Source of the DNA: JACDAN01 sp963802375
GTDB taxonomy: Bacteria > Actinomycetota > Thermoleophilia > Gaiellales > Gaiellaceae
Direction of reading: 5' to 3'
DNA: 64,000 nt
NCBI GenBank assembly: GCA_963802375.1
Contig: CAWDIJ010000010.1
Location: 1,116,001-1,180,000, forward strand
Below, in pieces: positions 33,734 to 43,928 of the stretch. The position numbers and the translations under genes are program-made. The notes beneath the pieces were generated by a model, which saw only the letters and a program-made list of their open reading frames with translations, ran no database searches and had not been told where the DNA came from. Each line of letters starts with the position of its first letter. Position 1 is the stretch's first letter.

Positions 33734-34084
33734 TTACGCCGCCGCCTTGTCGAGGAGCTGTAGGAGCTCGTGCGCTGCGAGCTCGATCTCCTTGTGCCGC
33801 CACTCGGCTGCGCGGTAGTGGCAGGCGATCAGGCCCGTGCGGTGCAGGCGCCGGAAGTCGCCGTAGACGAATGCGTAGCGCGCCTTCGTCTCGTCCGAAG
33901 CGCCTTCGGTGAGGCCGAGATGCCATTCGGCGTACTCGTCCCAGGGGTGTGAGGCGAGGAATGCGTTCTCGTCCTTGGCCTTGGGCTGGACGTCGCCCCA
34001 GTCGCTATCGAGGACGTACTGGCGGCCGCGGATGAGGCTCCGAGCTTTGGCCACTGCAGCCTCGTTCACGGTGTAGGAGGCCAT
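33734..34084 (-). CDS. Conserved hypothetical protein
   Basis: A 116-residue soluble protein, MASYTVNEAAVAKARSLIRG..., with WGDVQPKAKDENAFL, HPWDEYAEWHLGLTEGA and RLHRTGLIACHYRAAEWRH. I recognise this pattern as a conserved actinobacterial hypothetical family, without known function. ATG 34084 has TAGGAGG directly upstream. Convergent with the hydrolase. Confidence 0.8.
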   Translation of the reverse strand: MASYTVNEAAVAKARSLIRGRQYVLDSDWGDVQPKAKDENAFLASHPWDEYAEWHLGLTEGASDETKARYAFVYGDFRRLHRTGLIACHYRAAEWRHKEIELAAHELLQLLDKAAA

Positions 34085-34357
34085 CGAGGAATTCTGACCT
34101 AGACCGGACCGGTGTCGGACCCCGCGAGCTGTCAACGACGGCAATCTGTGCCAGAAGTGCGACACGGTCGTCCAGACCGGACCGGCGTCGGAGACGAGCC
34201 GCGCCTGATCGTGGCTCCGAAGGGCCGGCTGCGCCCCGAACCCCGCCGTTGGCGCGAGCAAGCGGCTCACCGTTTAGGCTGCGGCGCCCCCGGGCCCGCT
34301 CTGCGGCGCGCCTGGCTTGGCGGGAAGCGATCGTCACGACGACCGGGAGGTGCACTG

Positions 34358-34970
34358 ATGAGAGGGAGAAGGTTTTGGGCGATCGGAGGCTTTGTCGCAG
34401 GCGCCGTGCTGATCCTGTTCGGCGCGGCCGCGCTCTATTTGGGCGCCACCTCGTACCAGCTCGTCCGACGACGAGCTCAGCCAGGAGAAGATCGTCGGCG
34501 GTGAGGACATGTCCCCGGAGGCGATCGCCGCCGGCGTCGAGGAAGCCGGGCTCGAGGACGTCGAACTCCCTGACTGCAACGTCGTCGACGAGGAGATCGA
34601 CACAGGCGAGGAGGCGCGCTGCTTTTCGGAGTACATGCGCGTTCACGCGCTCGAGGCGACTGGTGGCCTGACCTACGCGGAGATGGGCCGCTTCCAGTCC
34701 GCCGCCGACCCCGGCGACGCGGCCGGTACGAATGACGAGGCCGCGGCTGCCAAGGACGAGGAGGGCAACCCGGTCTCGAACGGCCAGCGGAACATCTGGA
34801 TCAACGAGACCGCGCTCGCGACCGCGCTCAACGTCTCGTATATGGCCGAGCAGCTCGCGCTGTTCGGGATCGTCGTCGGGATCGCGCTCCTCATTACGGG
34901 GATCGGGCTGATCGTGGTCGCCTACGCCGTGTTCGTACGCGGGGAAAAAGAGGTGCCGCAGGCGGCGTAG
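34358..34970 (+). CDS. Membrane protein, hypothetical (one-base frameshift)
   Basis: A predicted membrane protein of about 203 residues with one hydrophobic segment at each end (WAIGGFVAGAVLILFGAAAL and LFGIVVGIALLITGIGLIVV) and an acidic region between. Start ATG 34358 after GGGAGG. The frame breaks at about 34465-34471: removing one base from GTCCGACGACGAG gives LVRDELSQEKIVGGEDMSP and joins both halves. Family not recognised. Confidence 0.65.
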
Positions 34971-35141
34971 GGCCTGCTCACACGCTCGGCGGTCGAGCCG
35001 GGATTTCACGCACTCAGCGCCGTCCTAGGCATCGCGTGCCGCTAACCGAAACCCGCTCCGCTTGGCCTGGAACTCAGACCGGACGCTCTGCGCGGAGGTG
35101 TCACCAACACGCTGTTGCTGAGCTGGATGTGCTAGCGGTGC

Positions 35142-35906
35142 TTACTCGCAGCCGATTCCGTCGTGGTCGCCGTCGAGGCGGTGCGGGTCAGACCCGATCG
35201 ACCGAACCGGGGCGATGCCCAGCGCGCGAATGTCGGCGCAATCGAGATCGGGGGGAGGCGGCGGGACGCAGCCGCCGGAGTAGTTCGGGTCGCACTTCCC
35301 GCTCGGAGCCGGCGTCCGCGTGGGCGGGCCGCTCCGGCCCGTCTCCACGGCGCGGAAAGGATCCAGCACCGTCGACGGGCAGGCCTTCCAGAGACCCCGC
35401 TTCGCGGCCTTCGCGCTCTGCGCTGCCCGCATGAGCGAGCCCGCGTAGCGGCCCCTGTCACCTCGGTAGAAGTACGGCGCCGCCGCACCTCGCCTGGCGA
35501 GCTCGAGGTTGACGTTCACGCCGCTCCGCTTCACGTATCTGAGCAGCCGGCCGTAGCGGTCGGTCCGGTCGAGCGCTGGATCGGTCTCGAGCACGACCCG
35601 GCTCCCGGGCGGCGCGAGACCGACCAGAGCACTCCGCGCTGCTCGCGAGTAGCACTCGCCCGAGCCGAGCTCCGGCGTGTCGATCTGAAGCAGCCGAACC
35701 CGTCGGCCGTCCCGAAGCGAAAGCGTGTCGCCGTCGTAGACCGAGGCCACGACCGCAACTTGCAGACTTCGTGCCTGTGTCGCCGAGCCGGTCGCAGCGC
35801 TTGCTGAGCTGACGGCGTACCCGGTGCCGCCCAGCGCAATGAACAGCGCGACGAGCGCCACCACCATTGCGGGCGAAGGAAGCCGCATGTTGCGTAGACC
35901 CCTCAC
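35142..35906 (-). CDS. Secreted thermonuclease with Excalibur domain
   Basis: A 254-residue protein. After an N-terminal export segment (LPSPAMVVALVALFIALGG) comes a staphylococcal-nuclease fold: VYDGDTLSLRDGRRVRLLQI with catalytic Asp and Arg, DTPELG, and DRTDRYGRLLRYV. The C-terminus (about 215-254) is an Excalibur calcium-binding motif ending DPHRLDGDHDGIGCE. It should cut extracellular DNA or RNA with calcium. Confidence 0.88.
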   Translation of the reverse strand: MRGLRNMRLPSPAMVVALVALFIALGGTGYAVSSASAATGSATQARSLQVAVVASVYDGDTLSLRDGRRVRLLQIDTPELGSGECYSRAARSALVGLAPPGSRVVLETDPALDRTDRYGRLLRYVKRSGVNVNLELARRGAAAPYFYRGDRGRYAGSLMRAAQSAKAAKRGLWKACPSTVLDPFRAVETGRSGPPTRTPAPSGKCDPNYSGGCVPPPPPDLDCADIRALGIAPVRSIGSDPHRLDGDHDGIGCE

Positions 35907-36322
35907 ATCGCCTATATCGGCTAGTACGACCGTCCCGCTTGAATCCCGGTTGGGCGGGGGTTGGGGCCGGGCGGCGATCCGAACGCCGCGGCGCTTGCCA
36001 CGACCCCTCTCGAACCTACGTCAGGTCAGGCCGCCGGGCTAGTGGCCGCTCCGGGCAGGTCCTCCACGACCAGCGCCGGCGGCTGGTCGGCGTCGTCCTC
36101 GCGGACGCCCTGAGGTCGTACATCCGTCCTCCGTTCCCGGGACCGGACGGCTGGGACCGGGCGGCGAACCGAGCCTATCGCGTAGAGACATCTGCTCCAT
36201 ATGAGTCATAGATTCCCGGGGCCTGGCGCGCAATGCTCTCTCTGACGAGAAATGCGGTCGGGCTAGAGGCGATTGCCCGCGGAGGAAATCTCCGCACACA
36301 TCCCTAACGACGGAGGATCAGC
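35907..36322. other. Intergenic region, no gene seen
   Basis: These 416 bases separate the divergent nuclease and haloperoxidase genes. I find no convincing open frame, RNA gene or strong promoter. GGAGG just before 36323 is the ribosome site of the haloperoxidase. Confidence 0.5.
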
Positions 36323-37694
36323 ATGAACGGAAGACACAGGCGTGTGGTCGCTGCGCTGGTAGCGCTGGCCGCTGCCGGCGCGCTGGCGGTCGCGGCGCTC
36401 GCGGCGCCGCCCGGGCCACAGCAGCCGACAGAGGTACTGAAGTGGAACCAGATCGCGATGAGCACGCTGTTGGGGGCACCGATTGGAACGATGCCGGGAC
36501 CAGCGGGCGGTGCGCCGCCTGCCGCCCAGCTCCACCTGGGAATGACACAAGGAGCCGTCTACGACGCGGTCAATGCGACGGAGCCCAAGCACTATCGGCC
36601 GTACCTGCTGAAGCGGCGCTTCTCGGCGAGGGCATCCAAGAACGCTGCGGTGGCGACCGCGGCCTACGAGGTCCTCTCGAGCATCGTGCGAGGCGTTCCG
36701 CAGTCGATCGCGTTCCCGAACCGTCAGGCCCTCCTGGACTCGCTGACGTCGGCGTACAACGACTCGCTGGACGACATCGACGACTCGCCGTTCAAGGCGC
36801 AGGGGATCGCCGCCGGCCACGCCGCGGCCGAGGCGATGATCGCCGCCCGGCAGGGAGACGGTCGCTACGGCCCGTCTCAGTGGCGAGGAGCTCCGAACGG
36901 AGATCTCAGCCAGATTCCGGTGGGGCACTGGAGCCCGCTGCTTCCCAACGGGACGATCGCACTCGATCCGACCGCGTGGGTAGGCGGCGTGAAGCCGTTC
37001 CTGATCGAGAGCTCGTCGCAGTTCCGCTCGGCCGGCCCACTGGCTCTCGGCAGCAGCGCCTACGCGACCGAGTTCAACGAGGTGAAAGAGCTCGGCGGCG
37101 ACGGCGTGATCACGAGCACGTTCCGGACGCCGGCACAGACGCGCGTTGGCCTGTTCTGGACGGGGGCCGGCGGGCCCTTCTGGAGCATGACGGCGCGCGA
37201 CCTGATCGAGGACCAGGGCGTCGACCTCGCCGACAGCGCCCGGCTGCTGGCAATGATGAACCTGGCCGGCGCGGACGCGGCCATCAACTGCTGGAACGAC
37301 AAGTACCACTTCGACTTCTGGCGGCCGTGGAACGCGATTCCGCGGGCGGGAGACGACGGTAACCCGGCGACGGTCGCGCAGGCAGGTTGGACGCCGCTGC
37401 GAAGCGCACCGTACCCGGAGCATCCCTCGGGGCACATGTGCCTGGACGGCGCGCACATCGGCGCGCTGCAATCGTTCTTCGGCACCGACGAGATGGAGTT
37501 CGACGTGGCGAGCGTCGTCGTCCCCGGCGGAAGCCACTTCGCCCGGTTCTCGGAGCCGCTGGCGGAGATCGAAGACGCCCGGGTGTGGACGGGACTGCAC
37601 TACCGCACCGCGCGACGAGCAAGGCCGGCAACTCGGCGAGAACGTCGCCGACTACATGGCGGACCACTACTTCCAGCCCGTCGGCCAACCTTAA
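36323..37694 (+). CDS. Vanadium-dependent haloperoxidase/PAP2 (one-base frameshift)
   Basis: A secreted protein of about 456 residues with signal peptide (VVAALVALAAAGALAVAALA). The vanadate pocket motifs are in order: KYHFDFWRPWNAI (Lys and Arg), EHPSGHMCLDG (Ser-Gly-His) and RVWTGLHYRTA (Arg and His). Such enzymes oxidise halides with peroxide, or act as acid phosphatases. Near 37608 the frame breaks; dropping one base of ACCGCGCGACGAG restores DEQGRQLGENVADYMADHYF to the TAA at 37692-37694. A strong terminator follows directly, which supports this end. Confidence 0.85.
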
Positions 37695-37700
37695 GCACGA

Positions 37701-37730
37701 AGGAGGGGCCGCCGTTCGGCGGCCCCTCCT
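37701..37730 (+). terminator. Terminator after the haloperoxidase gene
   Basis: A perfect 13-bp stem (AGGAGGGGCCGCC with GGCGGCCCCTCCT) with loop GTTC starts six bases after the corrected stop. The convergent pilC gene ends 39 bases further on, so the hairpin could serve both strands. Confidence 0.8.
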
Positions 37731-37769
37731 TGCCACTCATCTAGGCGTCGTCGCAGCTCTACTACTTGA

Positions 37770-38973
37770 TCAGCTCAGCATCTTGAACATCGGGAGGTAC
37801 ATCGAGATCACGATGACTCCGACCATGGCGCCGACCCAGATCATCAGGATCGGCTCGATGATCGACGTGAGCGCCTGGATGGCGGCGTCGACCTCGTCCT
37901 CGTAGAAGTCCGCGATCTTGCCGAGCATCTTGTCGAGCTCGCCGGTCTCCTCGCCGATCCTGACCATGTGGCCGACCATCGGCGGGAACACGGAGTCCTC
38001 GGACAACGGCTGACTGATCGGCGCTCCCTCGTGAACGCGCGTCCGCACGTTCTCGAGTGACCGCTCGACAACCCAGTTCCCCGACGTCGCGCCGGTGATC
38101 TCCAGCGCCTTGATGATGTCGACGCCGGCTGCGATCAGCGTCGCCAGCGTCCGGGAGACGCGCGCGAGCGCGACCTTGTGGACGACGGCGCCGATCTTCA
38201 TCGGGATCTTGAGCTTGAAGCGATCCCAGACCTTGCGACCCTGCTCGGTCTTCTTCCAGTGCCGGAACGCGAAGATCAGGCCGATGACGAGCGGGAAGAT
38301 CACGAACCACCAGTCGCGGAGCCGCGTTCGACGCGCTCATCACGACCTGCGTCAGCTTCGGAAGCTCGCCGCCGAGATCGTCGAAGATCTCGGCGAAGAC
38401 CGGGATGATGAACATGAGCATGAAGATGAGGACGAGCGTCGCGAACGCGATGACGACGCTCGGGTAGACCATCGCGCCCTTGACGCGACGCTTGAGCTTG
38501 TTCTCCTTCTCGATCTGCGTCGCGGCGCGGTCGAGCACCGCGTCGAGCGTTCCCGACGACTCGCCGGCCTCGATCATCGAGACGTAGAGGCGGTTGAAGA
38601 CCTTCGGGTGCCGCGAGAACGCCTTGGACAGCACCATGCCGCCCTCGACGTCAGAGCGGATCTCGGCGATGACCTCGCGGAGGTACTTGTCCTCCGTCTG
38701 CTCCTCGAGCGTCACGAGCGCAGCGACGACGCTGACGCCCGCCTCGATCATCGTCGCGAGCTGGCGCGAGAAGACCTGAAGCGCCTTCGGCTTGACCTTC
38801 TTGAACGCCGTGCGCGCGCCGCCCTCGCCGCTGGCCGAGCGCTCGCTCAGCGACTGGGGCAGCAGCCCGCGGGCCTGAAGCTGCTCGCGCGCCGCCGTGA
38901 GGTCAGGGGCGTGGATCTCGCCGCTGAGCTCGATGCCCTGCGAATTGATTGCGTCATATGTGAATGCGGCCAT
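37770..38973 (-). CDS. pilC: Type IV pilus platform protein PilC (one-base frameshift)
   Basis: About 400 residues of the GspF/PilC inner-membrane platform that the pilus ATPases act on. It opens AAFTYDAINSQGIELSGEIH and has the two F domains (FSRQLATMIEAGVSVVAAL and VSRTLATLIAAGVDIIKAL) with hydrophobic segments after each. The frame breaks at about 38320-38325; removing one base gives SNALRDWWFVIFPLVIGL and joins both halves. It is the last gene of the pilus locus in the direction of transcription. Confidence 0.9.
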
Positions 38974-39005
38974 GTCTCGTTCCTCTTTTCGGTCTCGGTC
39001 GTCGG

Positions 39006-39599
39006 CTAGCAGCCGGTCGACCGTGTCGGCTGTCGAGGAGTTGTGCAGCCGGTCGGGGGCGCGAATTCAGACGTCTCGCGCACGAGCGTCGTCGTGTTGG
39101 TCGTGTCCTTCGGGTCGCGGACGACGAGCGTCACCTTCTTGGCGAGCGTGCCGGCTGACTGCGGTCGACGCGACGATGTACGTGTCGACCCAGTAGGAGC
39201 GCCCGTCGGCGCCGGTGAGCGACTGGTGGGCGTTGTCAACGGTCGCCGGTGCGTACGCCATCGCGCACGCAGCCGACGGGTCGAGCAGTGACGCGTGGCG
39301 CCCGATGCGTTCTCGGGTCGCGCTGTAAGCGCAGCAGTCGCGGTGTAGGCGGACCCCGCAGATGCGAGTCGTCGGTCGTCGAGGTAGATCGCGCAGTTCG
39401 GGAGCGCCCGGTACGCCTCCATCTGCGTGTCGGCGAGCGCAGCGGCGGTGGACTCGTCCCCGGCGCGCTTGACGGCGACCATGCCCGAGCTCATCCCAGC
39501 GACGAGCGCCGTGATCCCGACGACCATCACGGTCATCGCGATCAACAGCTCGACGAGCCCGAACCCGGACTCCTCACGCACGCGAGTCGAGACGGTCAC
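39006..39599 (-). CDS. Prepilin-like minor pilin PilV (frameshifted)
   Basis: A protein with a type IV prepilin N-terminus: short basic leader, then G-FGLVELLIAMTVMVVGIT with Glu at +5. The middle (about 39160-39300) changes frame at least twice, since pieces such as SLTGADGRSYWVDTYIVAS appear in another frame, and the original frame resumes for KKVTLVVRDPKDTTNTTTL. It resembles PilV-type minor pilins. It lies between the SPOR-like gene and pilC. Confidence 0.72.
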   Translation of the reverse strand: MTVSTRVREESGFGLVELLIAMTVMVVGITALVAGMSSGMVAVKRAGDESTAAALADTQMEAYRALPNCAIYLDDRRLASAGSAYTATAALTARPENASGATRHCSTRRLRARWRTHRRPLTTPTSRSPAPTGAPTGSTRTSSRRPQSAGTLAKKVTLVVRDPKDTTNTTTLVRETSEFAPPTGCTTPRQPTRSTGC

Positions 39600-39611
39600 G
39601 GCCAGGCGCTC

Positions 39612-40316
39612 CTAGTACCGGACGAGCTGCCGGAGGTAGGCGGTCCGATAGCCGCGCGCGTGGACTTGCGCTGCGGCGCGCTGAGCGCCGGAGGCGTTGC
39701 GGTACATGCCGCTGTACACGACCCAGTAGCCGGCGCGCAGCCGGTTACGAGCAGACGACCTGAGGACGCCGACGCCGCTGACGCCGCGTGCTCGGGCCGT
39801 GCGGGCGAACCGCACCGCCTGAACGCGACTGTTGGACGTCGGGATCGAGGCGAGCACGACGGTGTAGCCGATCCTCGGCGCACGATTGCCCGGCGTGCCG
39901 ACGACGATGCGTTGCGGGACGCGAACTGCCGGTGGCGCCGGGGTCGCCGGGGTCGCTGAGCGAAGCTGGAACGGATCGCGCAGCCCGGGCGGGGCGCCGA
40001 CCGCACCGGGACGGGATTCCCCGGCGCCGGCCCTGCTCCCGGCGAATGGATCGTCGACCCTCGCGGTGCGCAGGAAGCGCGGCCTCGGCCGCTGCGCCTC
40101 AGCCGCGGGCTGCGGGGTCGGAGACGCCGTGACGACGACGGAAGAGCTCGTAGCGCTGGACCCGTCGGAGCTCATCATGTCGAGCGTCCTCGGCACCTGA
40201 ATGAAGAGCACGAGGCCGAGCAGGCCGACGCCGCCGAACGCGAGGAGCTTCTTACGACGCTCCTTCGCGGCCGCTTCGCGCAAGCCGCGGCGCTGGGCGT
40301 AGCCGATCGTGCTCAT
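39612..40316 (-). CDS. SPOR-like protein in the PilP position
   Basis: A 234-residue single-pass membrane protein: basic N-terminus, one hydrophobic segment (LLAFGGVGLLGLVLFIQV), a long Pro/Ala/Ser-rich linker, and a C-terminal domain (about 155-234) with IGYTVVLASIPTSNSRVQAV and AGYWVVYSGMYRNASGAQ, which reads as a SPOR peptidoglycan-binding fold. Its ATG shares a base with the pilO stop. In diderm pili PilP follows PilO here; this protein may instead tie the complex to the cell wall. Confidence 0.72.
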   Translation of the reverse strand: MSTIGYAQRRGLREAAAKERRKKLLAFGGVGLLGLVLFIQVPRTLDMMSSDGSSATSSSVVVTASPTPQPAAEAQRPRPRFLRTARVDDPFAGSRAGAGESRPGAVGAPPGLRDPFQLRSATPATPAPPAVRVPQRIVVGTPGNRAPRIGYTVVLASIPTSNSRVQAVRFARTARARGVSGVGVLRSSARNRLRAGYWVVYSGMYRNASGAQRAAAQVHARGYRTAYLRQLVRY

Positions 40317-40958
40317 CAGGGGGCCGTGGCAGGAGCTGCGGAGGTAGAGCCGCTCGTGGTCGCGGCGGTGCCGGCGGGCGTCGCGGCGGCTGCCGCCGCA
40401 CCGCTGAACCGGTACGCATTGAGCGTCATCGTCGCCTGCAGCATCCGCTCCTCGGGGCTGCCGGCGAACTGAACCTGGTCGACGCTGTAGAGGCGTCCCT
40501 TGCCGCGCACCGTGTCGTCCGAGACACGGGTCTTCGTCCTGAGCGCGCCCAGGAAGTTCGCAATCCCGAAGTAGCGCCCCTCGACGACGACGGTCATCGG
40601 CAGGGCCTCGTAGCCGGAGAGCGGCGCGGCTGCCTGCGGCGTCACGCTGTTCACGCGAACGCGCGTCCTTTTCGCGGCCGAGGACAGCTGGCGGAGGATC
40701 TCGGACATCTGGGTCTCGGCCGGCATCGCTCTGACGAGCGCCCGCGCCTCGACCGAGCTCGCGCGGCGCGCGTCTGCCCGGTTGAGCGACTCGGCGAGCG
40801 CAAGCGCCGTCTGCGACTCGGTGATCTTCGCGTCGAGCTCCGAAGCCTTCGACCGCTGTGGCGAGACGACGGCGAACCAGCCGACGAGAACGACGGCGAG
40901 CAACCCGACCAGCCCCGATCGCCAGGGCGGTTCTGTTGGAGAGCCGATCGATCATCAC
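40316..40958 (-). CDS. pilO: Type IV pilus assembly protein PilO (one-base frameshift)
   Basis: About 213 residues: one N-terminal membrane helix (LVGLLAVVLVGWFAVVSP), a coiled-coil stretch, and a ferredoxin-like domain (YEALPMTVVVEGRYFGIANF). The frame breaks in a run of four Gs at 40913-40916; with three it reads ALAIGLVGLLAVV. The start (GTG or ATG at 40954-40958) overlaps the pilN stop. PilO pairs with PilN to form the inner alignment complex. Confidence 0.85.
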
Positions 40959-41590
40959 TTACCTCCAGTGGAGCTGAGGTTCGCTCCGATCGTGAATTGC
41001 ACCGTCAGGCCGCCCGTGCCCGTATCGGAGCGCGTGCTCTGCTGGAGCGAGACGTCCGAGAGCCAGGGCAGGACCGAGAGCCGGTCGATGACGCGCGCAA
41101 CCGATCTCTGCGAGCTCGTGCGGCCGGTGACGACGAAGGCCGTCGGAGCCGAGCCGGTCGTGGGCATCGTGGTGGTCGCGGTGGCGGTGGTCGCGACCGT
41201 CGGAGTCGGCGACTGCGCCTGGAGATTCTCGAGCAAGACGTTCCTCGGCAGCACGCGCCCGAGGTCGCGGAGGACCTGCTCCCAGGTCACCCGCTGCGAC
41301 GTGACGGTCGTCACCGCAACGCGGCGCGCCTGTGCGCTTGCGCGAGCCGCCTGAGCAGATGCTGCCGTCGCCTCGGCGGCGGCCACCTCTTGCGAGAGGC
41401 CGTCGAGCGTCGACTGCCTGTCCGAGACGACGCCGCTCGTGTGCACGAACGCTCCGGCGAGTGCGACGACGACGACGCCGGCCGCGGCGGCCGCGGTGAT
41501 GACCACACGCTTCGGCGACTGGCCGTCGGCAACGGCGCCCCAGCGCCTGCTGCGGGTCGCGCCTGCGGGAAGAAGGTTGACAGCCTGCAT
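40955..41590 (-). CDS. pilN: Type IV pilus assembly protein PilN
   Basis: A 211-residue PilN: the N-terminal AVNLLP peptide that docks into PilM, one membrane helix (VVITAAAAAGVVVVALAGAF), a coiled coil, and a C-terminal domain (WLSDVSLQQST, GGLTVQFTIGANL). The frame is intact. Its ATG shares one base with the pilM stop. Confidence 0.88.
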   Translation of the reverse strand: MQAVNLLPAGATRSRRWGAVADGQSPKRVVITAAAAAGVVVVALAGAFVHTSGVVSDRQSTLDGLSQEVAAAEATAASAQAARASAQARRVAVTTVTSQRVTWEQVLRDLGRVLPRNVLLENLQAQSPTPTVATTATATTTMPTTGSAPTAFVVTGRTSSQRSVARVIDRLSVLPWLSDVSLQQSTRSDTGTGGLTVQFTIGANLSSTGGK

Positions 41591-42762
41591 CAGTCCTCCA
41601 CCCCCAGTCCGATCGCAACGGCGAGCGAGGGCAGATCCTCACCGGGCTGGACGGAATCGGCGACCTTCGCCCGCGCGAGCGGGTCGGCCCGACGAACGCG
41701 GACGCGCGTCAGGCGCTCGAGCTCTTCGGGCAGGCCCGGCATCCGGCTCGTCCCGCCGGCGATCAAGACGTCGCCGATCGCGAGCGAGCCAGGCTGGCCC
41801 TGGTAGAACTGAAGCGAGGCGACGAGCTCGCGGGCAAGCGTCTGGAGCTCGCGCCGCACGGCCTCTCGGGCTCGTGCGTTGCGCTCCTCATCCCCGTTGA
41901 GCCGGGCGTCGGTCTCGAACGAGACGGCGAGCTTCAGCTCCGCCGCCTCCGAAGCAGACACGCTCAGCTCGCGCTCGATTGCGCGGTTGAGCCTGGATCC
42001 GCCCCACTCGAGAACGCGCGTGAAATCGCACACGACGCCGTCCGAGATGGCGAGCGTCGACCGGTCGTGGCCGATCGTGACGGCGACGACGGCGGCCTCC
42101 GCAGCATCAGAGTCTGCCGGAGCCGCCACGGCGCGCAGAAGCGCGAACGCCTCGAGGTCGATCCCGACCAGCTCGATGCCGGCCTCTTTGCAGGCGGCCG
42201 TATAGCGGTCGATCGACTCGCGGTACGCGGCGACGACGAGAATGCGGCGGTTGACCTTGCCGGCCTCGTCGACGGTCTCGCTCAAGACGTGATAGTCGAG
42301 AACCGCCTCGTCGAGGGGAATCGAAACGGCCTCGTGTGCCCGGAACCGAACCGCGTTCTCGAGCTGCCGGTCGTCCTCGACGCCGGCGATCTCGAAGGCG
42401 CGGACGCCGATGCGGTTCGTCGCGACGCCGAGGCGGACGCCGCGGCGCGGCAGGCCGTGCTTCGTGAAGAACTCGTTCAGCGCGTTCGCGAGCGCCGGAA
42501 CGGACCGGACCTCGCCGGCCACGACGATGCCGGCCGGGAGATCCTCCCGCGCAAGCTGGAGAACGTGCGGCGAGCCGTTGTTGGCGACTCGTGACGCGGC
42601 GAGCTGTGTCGCGCCGATCTTGAGCCCGACGAGCTCGCTCTTCCTCTTGCGAGGCCGCGACTGCTTCGATCCGGATCCCGTGAAGCTGCGCGTGCCGGGC
42701 TTCTTCGCCCGCGCCGGCCTCCGTACGAGATCCGAGAGCTTGATTTCCTTCTTCAGATCCAT
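41590..42762 (-). CDS. pilM: Type IV pilus assembly ATPase-like PilM
   Basis: A 390-residue actin-fold protein. The core starts at ELVGLKIGATQLAASRV, with AHEAVSIPLDEAVLDYHVL and GDVLIAGGTSRMPGL. Before it is a basic extension of about 45 residues (MDLKKEIKLSDLVRR...). PilM sits on the cytoplasmic face and holds the PilN N-terminus. The frame is intact. It overlaps pilN by one base and is two bases from pilT. Confidence 0.9.
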   Translation of the reverse strand: MDLKKEIKLSDLVRRPARAKKPGTRSFTGSGSKQSRPRKRKSELVGLKIGATQLAASRVANNGSPHVLQLAREDLPAGIVVAGEVRSVPALANALNEFFTKHGLPRRGVRLGVATNRIGVRAFEIAGVEDDRQLENAVRFRAHEAVSIPLDEAVLDYHVLSETVDEAGKVNRRILVVAAYRESIDRYTAACKEAGIELVGIDLEAFALLRAVAAPADSDAAEAAVVAVTIGHDRSTLAISDGVVCDFTRVLEWGGSRLNRAIERELSVSASEAAELKLAVSFETDARLNGDEERNARAREAVRRELQTLARELVASLQFYQGQPGSLAIGDVLIAGGTSRMPGLPEELERLTRVRVRRADPLARAKVADSVQPGEDLPSLAVAIGLGVED

Positions 42763-42764
42763 GT

Positions 42765-43911
42765 TCACCTTTCGGCGGCCAAGCGAAGGCCGTCGGTCGG
42801 AAGGGCAGGGGCATGAAAGTCGACGAGGCCGCCGCTCTCGAGCAGGTGCTCGAGCTGCTCGGGCCGGGTTGAGCGTGAGTACGCAACGTCGGGCGTGATC
42901 ACGCGTCGCAGCGCGAGATCGGCGAGCGACTGCTCCATCGTCAGCATTCCGCGCGAGGAGCTCGTCTGCATGACCGAGTAGACCTGCTCGATCTTCGCCT
43001 GCCGGATCAGGTTCCGGACGGCGTCGTCGGGCACCAGGATCTCGAGCGCAGCGGTCCGGCCGGCCCCGTCCGCGGTCGGGACGAGGTTCTGCGTCACGAC
43101 GCCTTGCAGCGTCGCCGCGAGCTGGACACGCACCTGGCCCTGCTGCGCAGCCGGGAACGCGTCGATCACGCGGTCGATCGTCTGCGGCGCGCTCTGTGTG
43201 TGCAGCGTCGCGAAGACGAGGTGGCCGGTCTCGGCGGCCGTCAGCGCGGTGGCGATCGTCTCGAGGTCGCGCATCTCGCCGACGAGGATCACGTCCGGGT
43301 CCTGGCGGAGCGCAGCACGGAGGCCCTCGGAGAAGGACGTCGCGTCCTCGCCGATCTCGCGCTGGTTGACGATGCAGCTGCGGTGGTGGTGAAGGAACTC
43401 GATCGGGTCCTCGATCGTGAGGATGTGGTCGGAGCGCGTGCGTGTTGATCCGGTCGATCAGCGACGCGAGCGTCGTCGACTTACCCGAGCCGGTCGGGCC
43501 GGTCACGAGCACGAGCCCGCGCGGCTTGTCGGCCAGCTCGTAGAGGCGCTCGGGCATCCCGAGCTCCTCGAGCGACTTGATCCGCGCCGGGATCTGCCTG
43601 AAGGCCGCGCCGACGCTCGCCCGCTGGAAGTACGCGTTCACGCGGAAGCGCGCGAGGCCGGGAATCGAGTACGAGAAGTCGAACTGGCGCTTCGTCTCGA
43701 GCTGCTTCTGCTGCTCGGTGGAAAGGATTCGGTAGATCAGCGTGCGGATCTCGTCCGGCTCCATCGTCGGGGTATTCGGAAGGCGCTGGAGGTGGCCGTT
43801 CACGCGGATGACGGGCGGCGAGCCGGCGGAGATGTGAAGGTCGGACGCTTCGCGCTCGACCGTCTGGGTCAGCAGCTCGTCGACGGAATGGATGTGAGTC
43901 GTAGAAGTCAC
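42765..43911 (-). CDS. pilT: Pilus retraction ATPase PilT (one-base frameshift)
   Basis: About 381 residues of a hexameric retraction ATPase. ASDLHISAGSPPVIRVNG opens it, Walker A is TGPTGSGKSTT, the Walker B/His region MILVGEMRDLETIATALTAA is followed by LVFATLHTQSAPQTIDR. The frame breaks at about 43435-43442; removing one base gives NTHRSDHILTIEDPIEF. It is followed directly by pilM. A second PilT-like gene lies at 49921-51076. Confidence 0.9.
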
Positions 43912-43928
43912 TGAGCCCTTCTTCGGCG

